Assembly (NCBI GenBank): GCA_013396655.1
Contig: WBMV01008245.1
Location: 81,927 to 145,926 of the forward strand
Origin: Campylorhamphus procurvoides
Taxonomy: Eukaryota > Chordata > Aves > Passeriformes > Dendrocolaptidae
Length of the DNA: 64,000 bases
Direction: 5' to 3'
In this document: positions 18,630 to 29,134 of the stretch, piece by piece
Layout: the number at the start of each line of letters is the position of its first letter
Numbering within the stretch: position 1 is the first letter of the stretch
The notes under the pieces: generated by a model
What the model was told of the DNA's origin: nothing
Seen by the model: the letters and a program-made list of their open reading frames with translations, nothing else
Databases searched by the model: none
Program-made: the position numbers and the translations under genes

Positions 18630-18906
18630 GGCCGGGCAGGGTCGGTCGGTCCCGGTGATGGAGAAGGACGAGCAAAGCCGGCGAGTCGGACTGGTCCCAG
18701 TGCCGGCGGAGGATAACGGGGGGGTCAGTCCCGGTGCCGGGGGGGGGACCGGACCCTGTGCCGGGGAAAAACAGCTGGTGCCGGTGCCAGCGCCAGTGAC
18801 GGTGCCGGTGTCGGTGCCAGGGATGATGCCGGCGCGGATGGAGGCCGGCCGGTCCTGCTGCCGGGATCCAGGGATTGATGTCGGTGCCGGGACTGCAGCG
18901 CCGGAG
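18630..18906. repeat. GC-rich degenerate GGTGCC/CCGGTG repeat running into the gap
   Basis: The motif CGGTGCCGG and close variants recur irregularly up to the first N at 18907 (for example 18718-18830). Such sequence is hard to assemble, which probably explains the gap. Confidence 0.7.
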
Positions 18907-19183
18907 NNNNNNNNNNNNNNNNNNNNNNNNNNNNNNNNNNNNNNNNNNNNNNNNNNNNNNNNNNNNNNNNNNNNNNNNNNNNNNNNNNNNNNNNNNNNNN
19001 NNNNNNNNNNNNNNNNNNNNNNNNNNNNNNNNNNNNNNNNNNNNNNNNNNNNNNNNNNNNNNNNNNNNNNNNNNNNNNNNNNNNNNNNNNNNNNNNNNNN
19101 NNNNNNNNNNNNNNNNNNNNNNNNNNNNNNNNNNNNNNNNNNNNNNNNNNNNNNNNNNNNNNNNNNNNNNNNNNNNNNNNNNN
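18907..19183. other. Assembly gap (277 N)
   Basis: A run of N of this exact length interrupts GC-rich sequence just upstream of the first visible MSRB1 exon. The missing first exon and promoter of MSRB1 may be in it; the true length of the missing DNA is unknown. Any long reading frame drawn through the N run is meaningless. Confidence 0.95.
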
Positions 19184-19602
19184 TGCGGGTGTCCTGCGGA
19201 GCATCCTCCACCCGCGGGGACCGGGCTGGGGGGGTCCCGCCTCTGGGGACATTGCTGGGGGATCCCCGCGATTGGGAGGGGGGTCCCTGTAGGGTTTGGG
19301 GGTTCCATCTCCATAGGGGTACCTTGGGCTGCGGGAACCCCAATGTGTCCTCCACCCCTTGCCTGGCCCGGGGGGTCCTTGTAGGGTTTGGGGGGTCTAT
19401 CCCTATAGGGACGCCTTGGGGTGCGGGAATCCCTATGAGGAATGCGGTTCTGTCCCCTCCACCCCCTGCCTGGCCCCGGGGGTCCCTGCCATGGGAAGGG
19501 GGGTCGCTGGCCCCGACCCACGCGGCCAAAGTCCCGCTGGGTGTCCCGTGTCCCCGCGCTCACGTGTGCCCCGCACTGACCCCTCTGCCGCGTCCCCCGC
19601 AG

Positions 19603-20923
19603 GCATCTACGTGTGTGCCAAGTGTGGCCATGAGCTGTTCTCCAGCCGAGCCAAGTACGAGCACTCCTCGCCCTGGCCGGCCTTCACCGAGACCCTGCGA
19701 GGGGACAGCGTGGCCAAGCGCCAGGAGCGCCCGGGGGCTCTCAAGGTACCCAAACCCTCGGGATGCGGCCCCAAAACACCCCCCGGGCTCCTTTCCCCGA
19801 GCCCGGGCTGAGAAAGCCCCGCTGCTGCCAACCCTCTGCTTGCTTTTCCAGGTCACTTGTGGCAAGTGTGGCAACGGGCTGGGCCACGAATTCCTCAACG
19901 ATGGCCCCAAGAGGGGCCAGTCCCGCTTCTGAATATTCAGCAGCTCGCTGAAGTTCATCCCGAAAGGTACCAGCTGTGGCTGGGCAGCTGTTCTGGCCCG
20001 AGGAGTTATTTTTGGTTATTTTGCTGATAGCTCGGGCAGGCTGTGTGCTCTGCACTGCTCCCAGCAGGGCTGGCTGTGCTGATAAACCAAGGGGCTGCTT
20101 GGGATTCCAAAATCAATCTCAGTCTGCTCGGCTGCAGCTGGCTGGGACTGCAGCTCCTGGATGTCACCACGGGGCTCTGTGGGTGGAGGGACAGCTGAGT
20201 GTTGGGGGGGTTTTCTGCTGGGGGTCCAAAGGGAGGGGTGGGAGCTCCTGTGGTGGGACTGGGGGGTTTGCTGGTCACTTCTTGGGGGAGTTATAGAGTC
20301 AGAGAATTGTTAGGATTGCAAGGGATATGAAAGTTCATCCAGTGCCACCCCCTGCCATGGGCAGGGACACCTCCCACCAGCCCAGGTTGCTCCAAACCCC
20401 ATCCAACCTGGCCTTGGACACTCTCAGGGATCCAGGGGCAGCCCCAGCTTCTCTGGGCACCCTGTGCCAGGGCCTGCCCACCCTCACAGGGAAGAATTTC
20501 TTTGTAATATGCAATGCAAATTTCCCCTCTGTCCATTTGAACCCATTCCCTCATGTTGTGCCACTCCATGCCCTTGTGAAAAGTCCCTCTGCAGCCTCCT
20601 GTAGGCCTGGAAGGAAGTTGTGAGTGTTGCAGCAGCCCTGTGGGTAGGGTATGGGTCTGTGGGCAAGGACAGGGCTTCTTCCCATTATGGTTATAGGGCT
20701 GTTTGCTTCCTCCAAGTCAAAAAAAAGGCCTCAGGAGGCCAAATTCTGGACAGAACCCTGGCCATGAGCTGCTGTCCTGCTTGTTGGACTGTGATGGTTG
20801 TGAGATGTTGTGTAGCAAAACACATAATAAAAAGGGCTGGTAGTTCTGAAGAGAGAAACATGAGCCCTGATTGTTCCTCCCCCTCTTTTAGGTAAAGCTG
20901 ACAATGACCTGAAGGAGAAGTAA
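19603..20923 (+). CDS. MSRB1: MSRB1 (selenoprotein R/X), methionine-R-sulfoxide reductase; exons 2-4, exon 1 missing
   Basis: Visible exons are 19603-19745, 19852-19966 and 20892-20923, all GT-AG, with phases that join exactly. The enzyme reduces the R form of methionine sulfoxide in proteins in cytosol and nucleus, using thioredoxin, and is known to reverse oxidation of actin methionines. Visible motifs in order: [15 protein letters not shown], with the first CxxC zinc pair; SSPWPAFTE; the second pair in [19 protein letters not shown]; and GQSRF directly followed by in-frame TGA (19930-19932) and [13 protein letters not shown]. The family places catalytic selenocysteine at exactly this site, so the TGA is read as Sec and the true stop is TAA at 20921-20923. 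About 97 residues are visible; adding the roughly 18 of exon 1 gives the usual length near 116. Exon 1 is absent from readable sequence and probably in the N gap. The intron before the last exon contains a CR1 copy. Confidence 0.96.
19930..19932 (+). other. MSRB1: Selenocysteine (UGA) codon of MSRB1
   Basis: This TGA is in frame between RGQSRF and IFSSSLKF, 27th codon of its exon. The reading frame continues through the following splice junction into a short last exon with its own TAA. Homologous position, continued coding and a SECIS element downstream together show recoding rather than a nonsense mutation. Confidence 0.95.
20296..20620 (-). mobile_element. CR1 3' end (long fragment) in MSRB1 intron
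   Basis: Read on the minus strand, this follows the CR1 end from the terminal TTCTCTGACTCT-like tail through the GGTTGCTCCAAACCCCATCCAACCTGGCC complement and on into the upstream GCAGAGGGACTTTTC region. It is one of the longer copies in the window and opposes MSRB1 transcription. Confidence 0.9.
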
Positions 20924-21556
20924 GCGAGCTGCTCCCCCTGGCACTCTGTCCTGGACTGATCCTGCCTTCACCCCTTGGGGTGCACCATCCTAGCAAGAGG
21001 AACCCTAAGGAAGCTCCTGGTTTCCCTGACTCAGTTCCCTGCTGGTTTCCCTGTCACACTTCCCCCCTCATTTCCTTGTCACTGTTCCCTCCTGGTTTCC
21101 CTGTTCCAGTTCCCTCCTGGTTTCCCTGGTCTGGTTCCCCCTTGGGCTCTTCTGACTGGGGATCCCTGGAGGCACCTGGGGGAGGTGAGGGGCAGATGGG
21201 GTTGCTGAACCTCTGTGCTCCTGGGTGGAGGGTTGTGTGACCTGAGGGTCTTTCACAACAATTGGGGTGATGCAAACCCCACAGCTCTTCGTTTTCCCCA
21301 CCCTTTCCCCTCTGTGCTCCCCAGAATCCTCCCCTCTGCCAGGAGCAGAGTCCTTTGGGGTTTGTCCATCCAAGGAGTGCCTGCCCCTTCTGAGCTCTGG
21401 GGAGGGTTTGCTGTTGACTTCAGCCAAGCCAGGACATTCTCCAGAGCACAGCCAGGCACTGATGCAATCCAGAGTCACTCCACTGGCACTGCCAGGGAGT
21501 CACGCTGGATTAGCTGGGGTCAGAGTCCAGGTTAATCCCTGGTGCTATTCTGGGCC

Positions 21557-21625
21557 AGGATCATGGTATGAATTGCCCTATATAAACCCTGCCAGGGTGC
21601 TGGGGCAAGGATGTTTTATGATCCC
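21557..21625 (+). promoter_or_regulatory. MSRB1: SECIS element in the MSRB1 3' UTR
   Basis: All parts of a eukaryotic SECIS are present. Helix I: GGATCAT (21558-21564) pairs perfectly with ATGATCC (21618-21624). The SECIS core is ATGA (21568-21571) opposite GGAT (21609-21612), giving U-U, G.A, A.G and A.G oppositions of the kink-turn quartet. Helix II: TTGCCCTA (21573-21580) pairs with TGGGGCAA (21601-21608), with one G.U. The unpaired apical AA lies at 21584-21586, 12-14 bases after the core, within the usual range. A small extra hairpin CCCT/AGGG (21587-21597) caps it, as in form 2 elements. It recruits SBP2 and the Sec-tRNA elongation factor so that the UGA at 19930 is decoded as selenocysteine. 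Confidence 0.92.
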
Positions 21626-21740
21626 ACGGGGCAGCATCCAGGTGTTTCCCTCCCCTCTGCCCACCTTGCACACAGCAGAGACGGTTCTAAATCCACGTCC
21701 TCGGTTCTGCCTTGGCCTTACAGCAGATTTATCACTGTGC

Positions 21741-21746
21741 AATAAA
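21741..21746 (+). terminator. MSRB1: Poly(A) signal 1 of MSRB1
   Basis: AATAAA lies about 115 bases after the SECIS. Use of this site would give a 3' UTR of about 0.84 kb that still includes the SECIS. Confidence 0.6.
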
Positions 21747-22178
21747 CCCCAGTGGCACTCAGGTTCCTCCTGGCTGTGCCCTGGTGGGAGGGAATGCTGG
21801 AGTCAGGCTCACTTGGCACAGCTCAGGCTCCCAGGAACCACCTCTGTGCTGCCTCAGTGCTCCAAAGGGCTGTCACACTGACCTCTTCTTAATTCAGCAG
21901 CTGATTCGTGGCCTTCCCTCCCTATCCCAGAAACCAAATCCTCTGGCATCAATGCACAAGGATTTTTGAAGATGGGAAAAGCTTTTGGTGACCCGTGGGG
22001 TTTTTGGGGCTGCCCTGCCAGCGTTGTTCCAGTGCAGCTGCACTCAGGGCCACGTTGGGGGGTTTCTCTCTGTGTGTTTTGCCTCAATCCCACGGCTCTG
22101 AGGGCACCAGGCAAAGTTTGACACACCAGTTCATTACCTGGAGCTCACTGCTGGTCTTGGACCTCTTTCCATACTGAA

Positions 22179-22184
22179 AATAAA
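22179..22184 (+). terminator. MSRB1: Poly(A) signal 2 of MSRB1
   Basis: AATAAA in the context CTGAAAATAAAGCACTG, followed by TG-rich sequence (ACTGTGTTGGAGTGTT), a textbook cleavage context. It would give a 3' UTR of about 1.27 kb. Both signals lie beyond the SECIS, so either transcript can support selenocysteine insertion. Confidence 0.65.
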
Positions 22185-22794
22185 GCACTGATTCACTGTG
22201 TTGGAGTGTTAAACACACTGGGAATGGCATCCTGGTGCCTCTGCCATGGGTTCCTCTGCTCAGGGATTGCAGGGATGGGGAGGTTGGGGGGGGATGTGCA
22301 TAATTTTACCCTGAATCTGTTCCCATTATCCCACACTTTGCCATGGGAAAGGGGGATGCTGATGCACTGGAGGCCTCTGGGCATTCCCAGGGGCAAAGCT
22401 TCAGTGGGGAGTGTTTGCTTTTCACTACCATTAGCACTTTAGCCCAAATGAAGCTGGTTTTAGCTTGTTTCAGTGTGTTCTTGGTCCCTCCTGGGCCGGC
22501 AGGATTTTCTGGGGAGGGGGAGCTGAGGTTTAGCAGTGTCCCATCAGAATTCCCCTGCACAAAGCTGCCTGTAAGATCCCTCTGCGTCTTGCAAGGGGCT
22601 CTTCACCCCATCAGAGCTGCAAACCATGTTCCTGGAGCCTGGAGACCTGAGGTGGGCTTTGCCAGGCTCCAGTTCCCTCCTCCAAGGGGGTGAAGTCCAC
22701 TCTGAAACACAGGAGCCAGCACCACATCTCCTTCTATTGCCCTCTAATTACTCGCCAGGGTCCTTCTGAAGGTTCAGGCTGCTTTTTGACTGAT

Positions 22795-23010
22795 TGATCC
22801 TGGGGAGAAATTCTTCCCTGGGAGGGTGGGCAGGCCCTGGCACAGATTCCCAGAGAAACTGTGGCTGCCCCTGGATCCCTGGAAGTGCCCAAGGCCAGGT
22901 TGGACAGGGCTTGGAGCAACCTGGGCTAGTAGAAGGTGTCCCTGCCCATGGCAGGGGGTGGCACTGGAGGGGCTTTAAGGTCCCTTCCAAAATAAACCAT
23001 TCCGGGATTC
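22795..23010 (+). mobile_element. CR1 3'-end fragment
   Basis: GGGAGAAATTCTTCCCTGGGAGGGTGGGCAGG, CCTGGATCCCTGGAAGTGCC, TTGGAGCAACCTGGGCTAGT, GGTGTCCCTGCCCATGGCAG and TTTAAGGTCCCTTCC give a near-complete CR1 end, same subfamily as the copy at 1350. Confidence 0.92.
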
Positions 23011-23354
23011 CCCTGGATTGGCAACCTCCGAATGAGCCCCGGAGCACAGGAGTGCGTGAAAGGAAGGGGTTTTTGGATGATGATGAGGCAGCAGAGATTC
23101 CTCCCAGTGCTGGGGTGTCCAGCACCTCGTGCCAGGGGGGATCCAGCCGGGATTCCCATTTCCCTGCAGTTCGTGGATATGGGCACGGGAGGGTGCCCGT
23201 GTCTTTCCTAACCCTTCCCCAAGCGCAGCAGAGAGGGAAGGAGGATGCTGGTGTGGGATCCTGGGCATCCACCCTCGCAGCAACAGCAAGGAAAAATACC
23301 TGGAGCCAAAACCCCTCGGGATGGCTTCGATAGGGAGGGGACATTTTCCTGGAA

Positions 23355-23615
23355 ATCTGGCTGAAGATGGGATTTTAGCAGGGGTATTAAAGACCTGAGG
23401 GAGGAGAGCTCCAGACCCTGAAGGAAAAAGCCCATCCCATGTGATTTTGTAGGAATATTAAAGATCTCAGGCTGGAGGGCTCCAGGCAGCTCCTGGTGCT
23501 GAGGATGGGGGAGATGATCCTGCAGGGAATATTCCATCCCATCGCATTTTGGCAGGGATATTAAAGATGTGAGAGTGGACAGCACCTGGTGCTGAGGATT
23601 CAGGATGCAATCCTG
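23355..23615. repeat. Degenerate tandem repeat, about 70-100 bp unit, 3 copies
   Basis: The block ATATTAAAGA(T/C)(C/G)T(G/C)AG recurs near 23384, 23455 and 23558, each preceded by a CATCCCAT-type and TTTT(G/A)G(C/T)AGG segment and followed by a CTCCTGGTGCTGAGGAT-like segment. Copies differ in length. The array grades into the CCCAT repeat that follows. Confidence 0.7.
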
Positions 23616-23621
23616 CAGGAC

Positions 23622-23722
23622 AGATCCCATCCCATCCCGTCCCAAGCCATCCCATCCCACCCCATCCCATCTCCCATCCCATTTGTCCCATCCCATCCCA
23701 TCCCATCCCATCCCATCCCATC
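23622..23722. repeat. (CCCAT)n pentanucleotide satellite
   Basis: The unit CCCAT/ATCCC repeats with slight variation over about 100 bases. On the minus strand it reads GGGATGGGATGGGAT and so on, giving many closely spaced GGG runs able to form a G-quadruplex. Confidence 0.92.
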
Positions 23723-25299
23723 TCCCCAAGCACCCTCAGCCCCCCCACACACCCAGAGGGTCCTTCACCCTCCCCAGGATGCTCAGGGCACTCAGCCCTT
23801 CCCTCCCCTCCCTCCCTGGCCCGGGCATTCCCTCTGCCAACTCCCTCCTCATTTAATTATCCCACTAATGACAATTCGGCCTTAACGAGAGGATTTTGCT
23901 TAGCTGGGAGCAGCTCAGCTTTGACACACAAATCGAATTACGTTTCCAGGCCGACCCAAACTTCCCTGGCTGTTTGAGAGCCCATTCATTTCCTCCCCCG
24001 TAGCCTCCAGCTGACCTTCCCTTTTGGATTTGGCCATTTTTTATGCGGGTGCCACGCACAGGACCTGCCTCTGACCCTCCTCGGGATGGCTCCAGCAGCC
24101 AGAGCCTGCCCAGCCTTCGATTAATTCTCCTCATAAAGAGGACAAGCCCTGCAGAAATTATGTTATGCAAGGAAAAGGCTCGGAAGCTCTAATTGCTGCT
24201 CTTCCTTGGAGCCAGTGCTGGCTGCTCCTGCTCCTGCTTTCCCCTGGAATTCTCACTCCTGTTCCCAGCGTTACCCTGGCCTCGTAGGGACAGGTCCTGC
24301 TTTATGTTTGTGGGATTTTATTTAATTTTATCCTTTGATCCAGTTTTTCCCACTCCAACTGAGCCCACAGCTACCCCATACTGGGTGTGATGAACAACCC
24401 AGGTGACCCCAAAGCCCAAACTCCAAAAGCCCAAGACCCCAAAGAAGTGTTTTTGGGGGTTACACGTTGTGATATCCCTTGAGACAGGGAGCACAGCCTG
24501 ATTTGGGGTGTTCTGGAACAGTCAGTGCTGGGAAATGGGGGATTTCCTTCGAGGTCCCATCGTAGTGATGGGTCTGGAGCATCAGTTTGCTTAAAAGGAT
24601 TATTTGAGTTCCTTTTGGGGCTGTGAAAGTGCATGTGTTGTGTTAATAGCAGAAAATAATGTGATGGCAATTTAAAAAAATCCCATTCCACCAGGATTTC
24701 CTGGCACTCTGGGCATTGGCAGGAGGAGAGGTGTCTCTCCATCTCCCCACCAGATCCATCCCAGCATCTCACCTGTTCCAGAAACAGCTGGAGAAAATTA
24801 AAGGCTTATTCCACTTCATTCCCCAATAACTTCATGTCTCCCCGTGCCAACTCCCACCCTGGGTTGCCACTTTTTGGGCACTCACTGATGTCCCATCCCT
24901 GGGAGGTTTGGCTAATCCCACTGACCCTCCCAGAGCCACAACGTGGGGAAATTTGTTTTCAGCTTATGTTGTGCATTAATTAAGGAGATAATGACTGGAA
25001 ACATCCAGAATGAGTCTGGGCATGCCGGAAAAATATTTAGCCTGAGGAAAACTTTAATCTGTTGGGTTTTTTTTTCCCCTCCCTGGCTGTTGAGATCTGA
25101 CTTTTTAAGGCAATTAGTGAGGGTTTAGTTGTTAATCAGTCATACTTAGATGCTTGCTTTGGGGTCTTATCTCACGATCCCAAGTGAGCATCACTTCTAA
25201 TCAGGAGCTTCATTTTTGATGTGGGAAATACCTGTCCCAGCCTGGTGCAGGCGTGTCCCTGTGCTTGGCACCGGCTGCACCAGGACGTGACATGGGGGG

Positions 25300-25475
25300 T
25301 TGAGATTGGAAATTGGGAACATTTGTTCATGGAACAGGCTGTCCAGGGCACTGGTGGAGTCACCAGCCCTGGAAGTGTTCAAAAAACCTGTGGATGTGGC
25401 ACTTGAGGACGTGGTTCAGTGGTGCTGGTTGATGGTTGGACTTGATGACCTTAAAGATGCCATGATTCTGTGCCT
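25300..25475 (+). mobile_element. CR1 3' end, second subfamily
   Basis: GGAACAGGCTGTCCAGGGCA, GTGGAGTCACCAGCCCTGGA, GTGTTCAAAAAACCTGTGGATGTGGCACTT, GGTTGGACTTGATGACCTTAAA and CATGATTCTGTG follow a CR1 subfamily different from the one at 22795. Confidence 0.88.
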
Positions 25476-25789
25476 TAGAGCCATGTCCACCACGGGCTCC
25501 ATCCCCATCCCATGAGCATCCCAAATTTTTGAAGGTGATTTCCCTACACTGGTGCCCCAGACTGTGCCCAGGGTGGGATTGATCCCCCAGCCAAAGCCCC
25601 ATCCCATGCTGTGGGTGCAGAGGGAGCCAGTGCTGGACCCTGAGATGGCAGTGCCAATGTGGGGATGCCACAGCACTCCTGCCCTCTCCATACCCCACTG
25701 TGGGCCTGGGTGAACCATCCCAAAACACCTCCAGGGCTCTGGGAAAAGGGGCCACCAGGGAAGGATGCTCTGGGCTGTGTAGGCATCAT

Positions 25790-26095
25790 TCCAGTCTGGT
25801 GCCAACATCAGACCAGCTCTGCCAGCATCGGCCTGGCACTGTGAGCATCAGTCCAGCCTCGTGCCAGCACCGTCCCAGCCCTGCCAGGATAATCCCAGCC
25901 TTGCCAGCATCATCCCAGACCTGTCAGGATCATCCCAGCCCTGCCAGCACCATCCCAGCCCTGTGAGCATCATCCCAGGCCTCCCAGCACTGGTCCAGCC
26001 CTACACCAGCATCGGTACATCTCTCCCAGCCTCTGTCCAGCCCTGTCCCAGCATCATTCCAGCTCTGTGAGTTTTGGTCCAGCCCTGTGGCTGCT
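25790..26095. repeat. Imperfect minisatellite based on CAGCATCATCCCAGCCCTG
   Basis: Units of about 20-30 bases with the core CCAGC(A)(T/C)C and CCCAGCC(C/T)TG recur more than ten times with substitutions and length changes. Frames stay open across it, but the predicted peptides only mirror the repeat. Confidence 0.85.
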
Positions 26096-27825
26096 CCTGT
26101 GACCACCCCAACCCCTCCCCTGGTGGAGGGCAATGCCAGGCTGGGGTTCTTTCCCCGTGATCCTCATGCCTTGTGCTCTAAAACAATACACTTTACTGTC
26201 TGCAATAATGATTTGTTGCTTGTAAACCCACCGTGATTAACTACAGTTTAGCCTCCTGGTTTCATGTCTTATCATGTTTCATCTCACACAAAAGACATTT
26301 ACAGTCTATTTTCGACTTCAAAGCAAATGCTTCTTGCGTGAGCATTAAGGCAGAGGCAAATATTTAAGCAGAACCTGTATGGAATTAGTGTCTCTTGATG
26401 TTCCCTGCTGAGTGAGGATGGATGGCTGCCCCAAAAGGCAGGTTTTTCCTATTGTTTTATGCACCAGTGATTAATATTTCATGTTCCCACCGTAATAGAT
26501 TTGCTGGCTGGCACTGGCCTGCCCCGACAGTGCTTTCTTCATGTCTTACATGTCGAGCTTTTGTGCACTTGGATATAGGGAGTGTGACTCTTGGCAGGGT
26601 CCTCTGGGCTTATTGAAGCCTCCTGCCTGGGGTTTTTTTTGAATTAAGTTCATCTTGTTCTCCTTCCCCCCTGAAATCTCTGTCCTGTCACTTGATGGGG
26701 CTCTGCCCCAGCCTGGACCCCTCTGGTGCCCCAGCTTTGGGGTGGGTGCTGTTCCCTCCCTCCCTGGCTGTGCTCCCATTGGGATGGGGATGGAGAGCAC
26801 TGCAGGGACTGGATCCTGGGAGAGGATGAGGATCCTGCCCCACAGAGATGTGGGGTATGAACTGAGGAGAGAAGCTGCTCCCACCCCTGGTCCCACCTCT
26901 GCCATCACCACCCAGCACTGCCCGTGGGTTTCTGCTCCCAACTCCGCAGGAGGAAACAGCAACTGCATTGAACTCACCAGCACTTCCACACCACAAATCC
27001 CAAAAAACCCACTGAATTCCCATCCAGCCTTCTCAGAGCAGGATGAAAACAGCCCAGGACGAAATTCCTGAGCTTTGAAGCTGAGGACACGCTGGCAAGT
27101 GTTTGTCTGAACACTAAATATAATAAAGCCAGGGACTGTAAGGGACGGTTCTGCTTATCATCCAGCCTGGAGTTAACCTAATTCAATTAGCAGGAACAGT
27201 AAATACAGCTCGTTTTATTTCAGATGGAGGGGTTGTTGTGGCTCAATCCTTTAATTTCAGGAGTGGGGGGCTGTGGGGAGGCTGCCAAAAATTTCTGCAA
27301 AGAATTTTCTCTGGGACTGGGTGCTCACAGAGCACCTCCAAGGACATGGTTTGTTTGGGATGGGATGAGGTTTCTGGGGCACCTGGAGGATCCAAGGGTT
27401 GTGAACTGCAGCATTATTAGATGGAAAGCGAAGACTGGAAACTGGTGGGGTCTATTTAAAGAGGAAAAGGCTCGGGAGCGATGCTGGGGCCATGTGGCTG
27501 CAGGGATGTGCTCATTCCTCCGAGATTATTTTAAATTCGAGCATCTTTTCTGCATCACAGTCTATCTTTGTTCCCCTCTGACGTCTTGAGTCAGGGCTGG
27601 GATTTTATGGCCAGGGCTGTTCCTGCCAGCAGAGCCACAGCCCTGCTGGAAATCAGCTTCTCTGCCTTTAAAACCAATCTTACAGGGATCTGATTCAAAG
27701 TAAGGATTGAAACTAGTTAATCTCGGATTAATTGAAGCTGCTGGCTCTGGTGGGTGGAGCACTGAGGCTCTGGCAGGGATGTAACACAGGCAGGAGGTGC
27801 TGCCTCTCCCAGGCACGTCCTGTGT

Positions 27826-27896
27826 CCATCTGTCCATCCATCCATCCCTCCCTCCATCCATCCATCCCTCCATCCATCCCTCCCTCCATCCATCCG

Positions 27897-27929
<33 letters not shown>

Positions 27930-27964
27930 CCATCCATCCATCCATCCATCCATCCATCCATCCA
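27826..27964. repeat. (TCCA)n tetranucleotide microsatellite, imperfect
   Basis: About 34 units of TCCA/ATCC with interspersed TCCC and TCCG variants, the most regular part at the right end. It explains long open frames of the form HPSIHPS on one strand and DGWMDGWM on the other. Confidence 0.96.
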
Positions 27965-29074
27965 GATGTGGGGATGTGGGATGCTGAACCACACAGCTCC
28001 CTGTCATCTCTCCAGACAAGCTAACCCTGGACATGGGACAGAAATGGCTTGGTGTGCTCTTTTCCTGGGAATTCTGGCTCGAAGGGAGCAGGGTCTGTGG
28101 GTTCAAGTCTGCCCAAGTGTGTGGGACCAGGTGGGTGATGGGTCAGGAAGCCGGTGAAATGTTTTCCATCATCTCTCCCGACATTCCTGCATAACTTAGA
28201 CTGCACTTAATTAAAATAGCTCCTTTAATGGATGGCTCCAGAGATGCAGGCTGGAGATTGTCCTGCTGTCCAGCCCACGCACAGCAGGATGGCAATGCCT
28301 GGCACAGCCTCTCCGATGGGATGTGGGGGGAACCTGCAGGACCGGCTGCTCCGGTGGGAATGGGCATGAAAGGACTGTGGATTTGGCACTCAAAGAGCTT
28401 TGGAATCCCCTGGATTGTGCAGTCCCAGGGAATCTGACCCTCCCCATCCCCCAGCTCACCCATGAAGTGAGGTAGAGACCAGCAGCCCCCATGGAGCTGG
28501 GCCAGGTTGTCCCTTTGCCCTGCAGTGCTGTGGGATGGGAGCAGGAGGCTCTGCTGGGAATACACCCATCCAGCTGGGCATACATGCTCTCCTATGCCAA
28601 AAATCCCTTATCTCTGTCTACTTCCTGGGGTTTACAAGCTCCAGCTTCATCAGGCTCCATGTGTCCCCTTCCCTGGCTCTCCAAACCTCCCTGTAATTAA
28701 TGAAAAGCTACAAACCAGCCCCAGGCTGAGCAATGGGCAAATCCATCCTTGCCCAGCCCAGAAGAACCGACTGATGGTCACGGAGAGCTCGGTCCTGCTT
28801 GTCCCATTGCTGGGTGTGCTCACACGGGTGTTTGTTCAATGAGCAAAAAAAATCAGAAATAAACCTTGTTTCAGAGAGATTTACAGGGATCTGGGCTCCC
28901 TGAGGGGGGCAAACACCGGGGCAAGGTGTGGATTAAAGGGGGGAACAAGGAGAGGTGTCATTTGTCCACACCCACTGAAAGGGATTGTGCCTTCAGCTAC
29001 AGCTGCTCCTGCATGTGAATCACCCAGATATGTGAGGTATTTGTTTAATTTCTCCATTCGAGGCCAGGGCCTCT

Positions 29075-29134
29075 GTCCTGATGCTTATCAAAGCGTCCTG
29101 ATGCTTATCAAAGGATCCTGGTGCTTATCAAACC
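29075..29134. repeat. 20-bp tandem repeat x3 carrying GATA-type sites
   Basis: GCTTATCAAA occurs at 29083, 29103 and 29123 with TCCTG(A/G)TG before each, an exact 20-base period. On the minus strand each unit contains TTTGATAAGC, a WGATAR match for GATA transcription factors. See the matching finding. Confidence 0.88.

Larger units (their letters stand above)
14483..18906. other. Spacer between the TEX2-like gene and MSRB1; upstream regions of both
   Basis: These two genes diverge from this 4.4-kb stretch. It holds a CR1 tail (15728-15823), an A-rich run (16136-16165), and increasing GC towards the gap at 18907, where CpG density suggests the MSRB1 promoter. I looked for the MSRB1 first exon (about 17 codons with an MSFCSFFGG-type start, from family knowledge) and did not find it. 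No other exon is supported. Confidence 0.5.

Noticed and set aside
17854..19932. A 692-codon plus-strand frame ending at the MSRB1 TGA
   Set aside because: It runs through 277 unknown bases and GC-rich repeat. Only its last part overlaps true MSRB1 exons, and it crosses introns.
19930..19932. Nonsense mutation or pseudogene reading of MSRB1
   Set aside because: The TGA is at the known Sec site, coding continues in frame into the next exon and a SECIS is present.
28458..28475. let-7-like seed TGAGGTAG
   Set aside because: The following bases do not match let-7 and there is no precursor hairpin.
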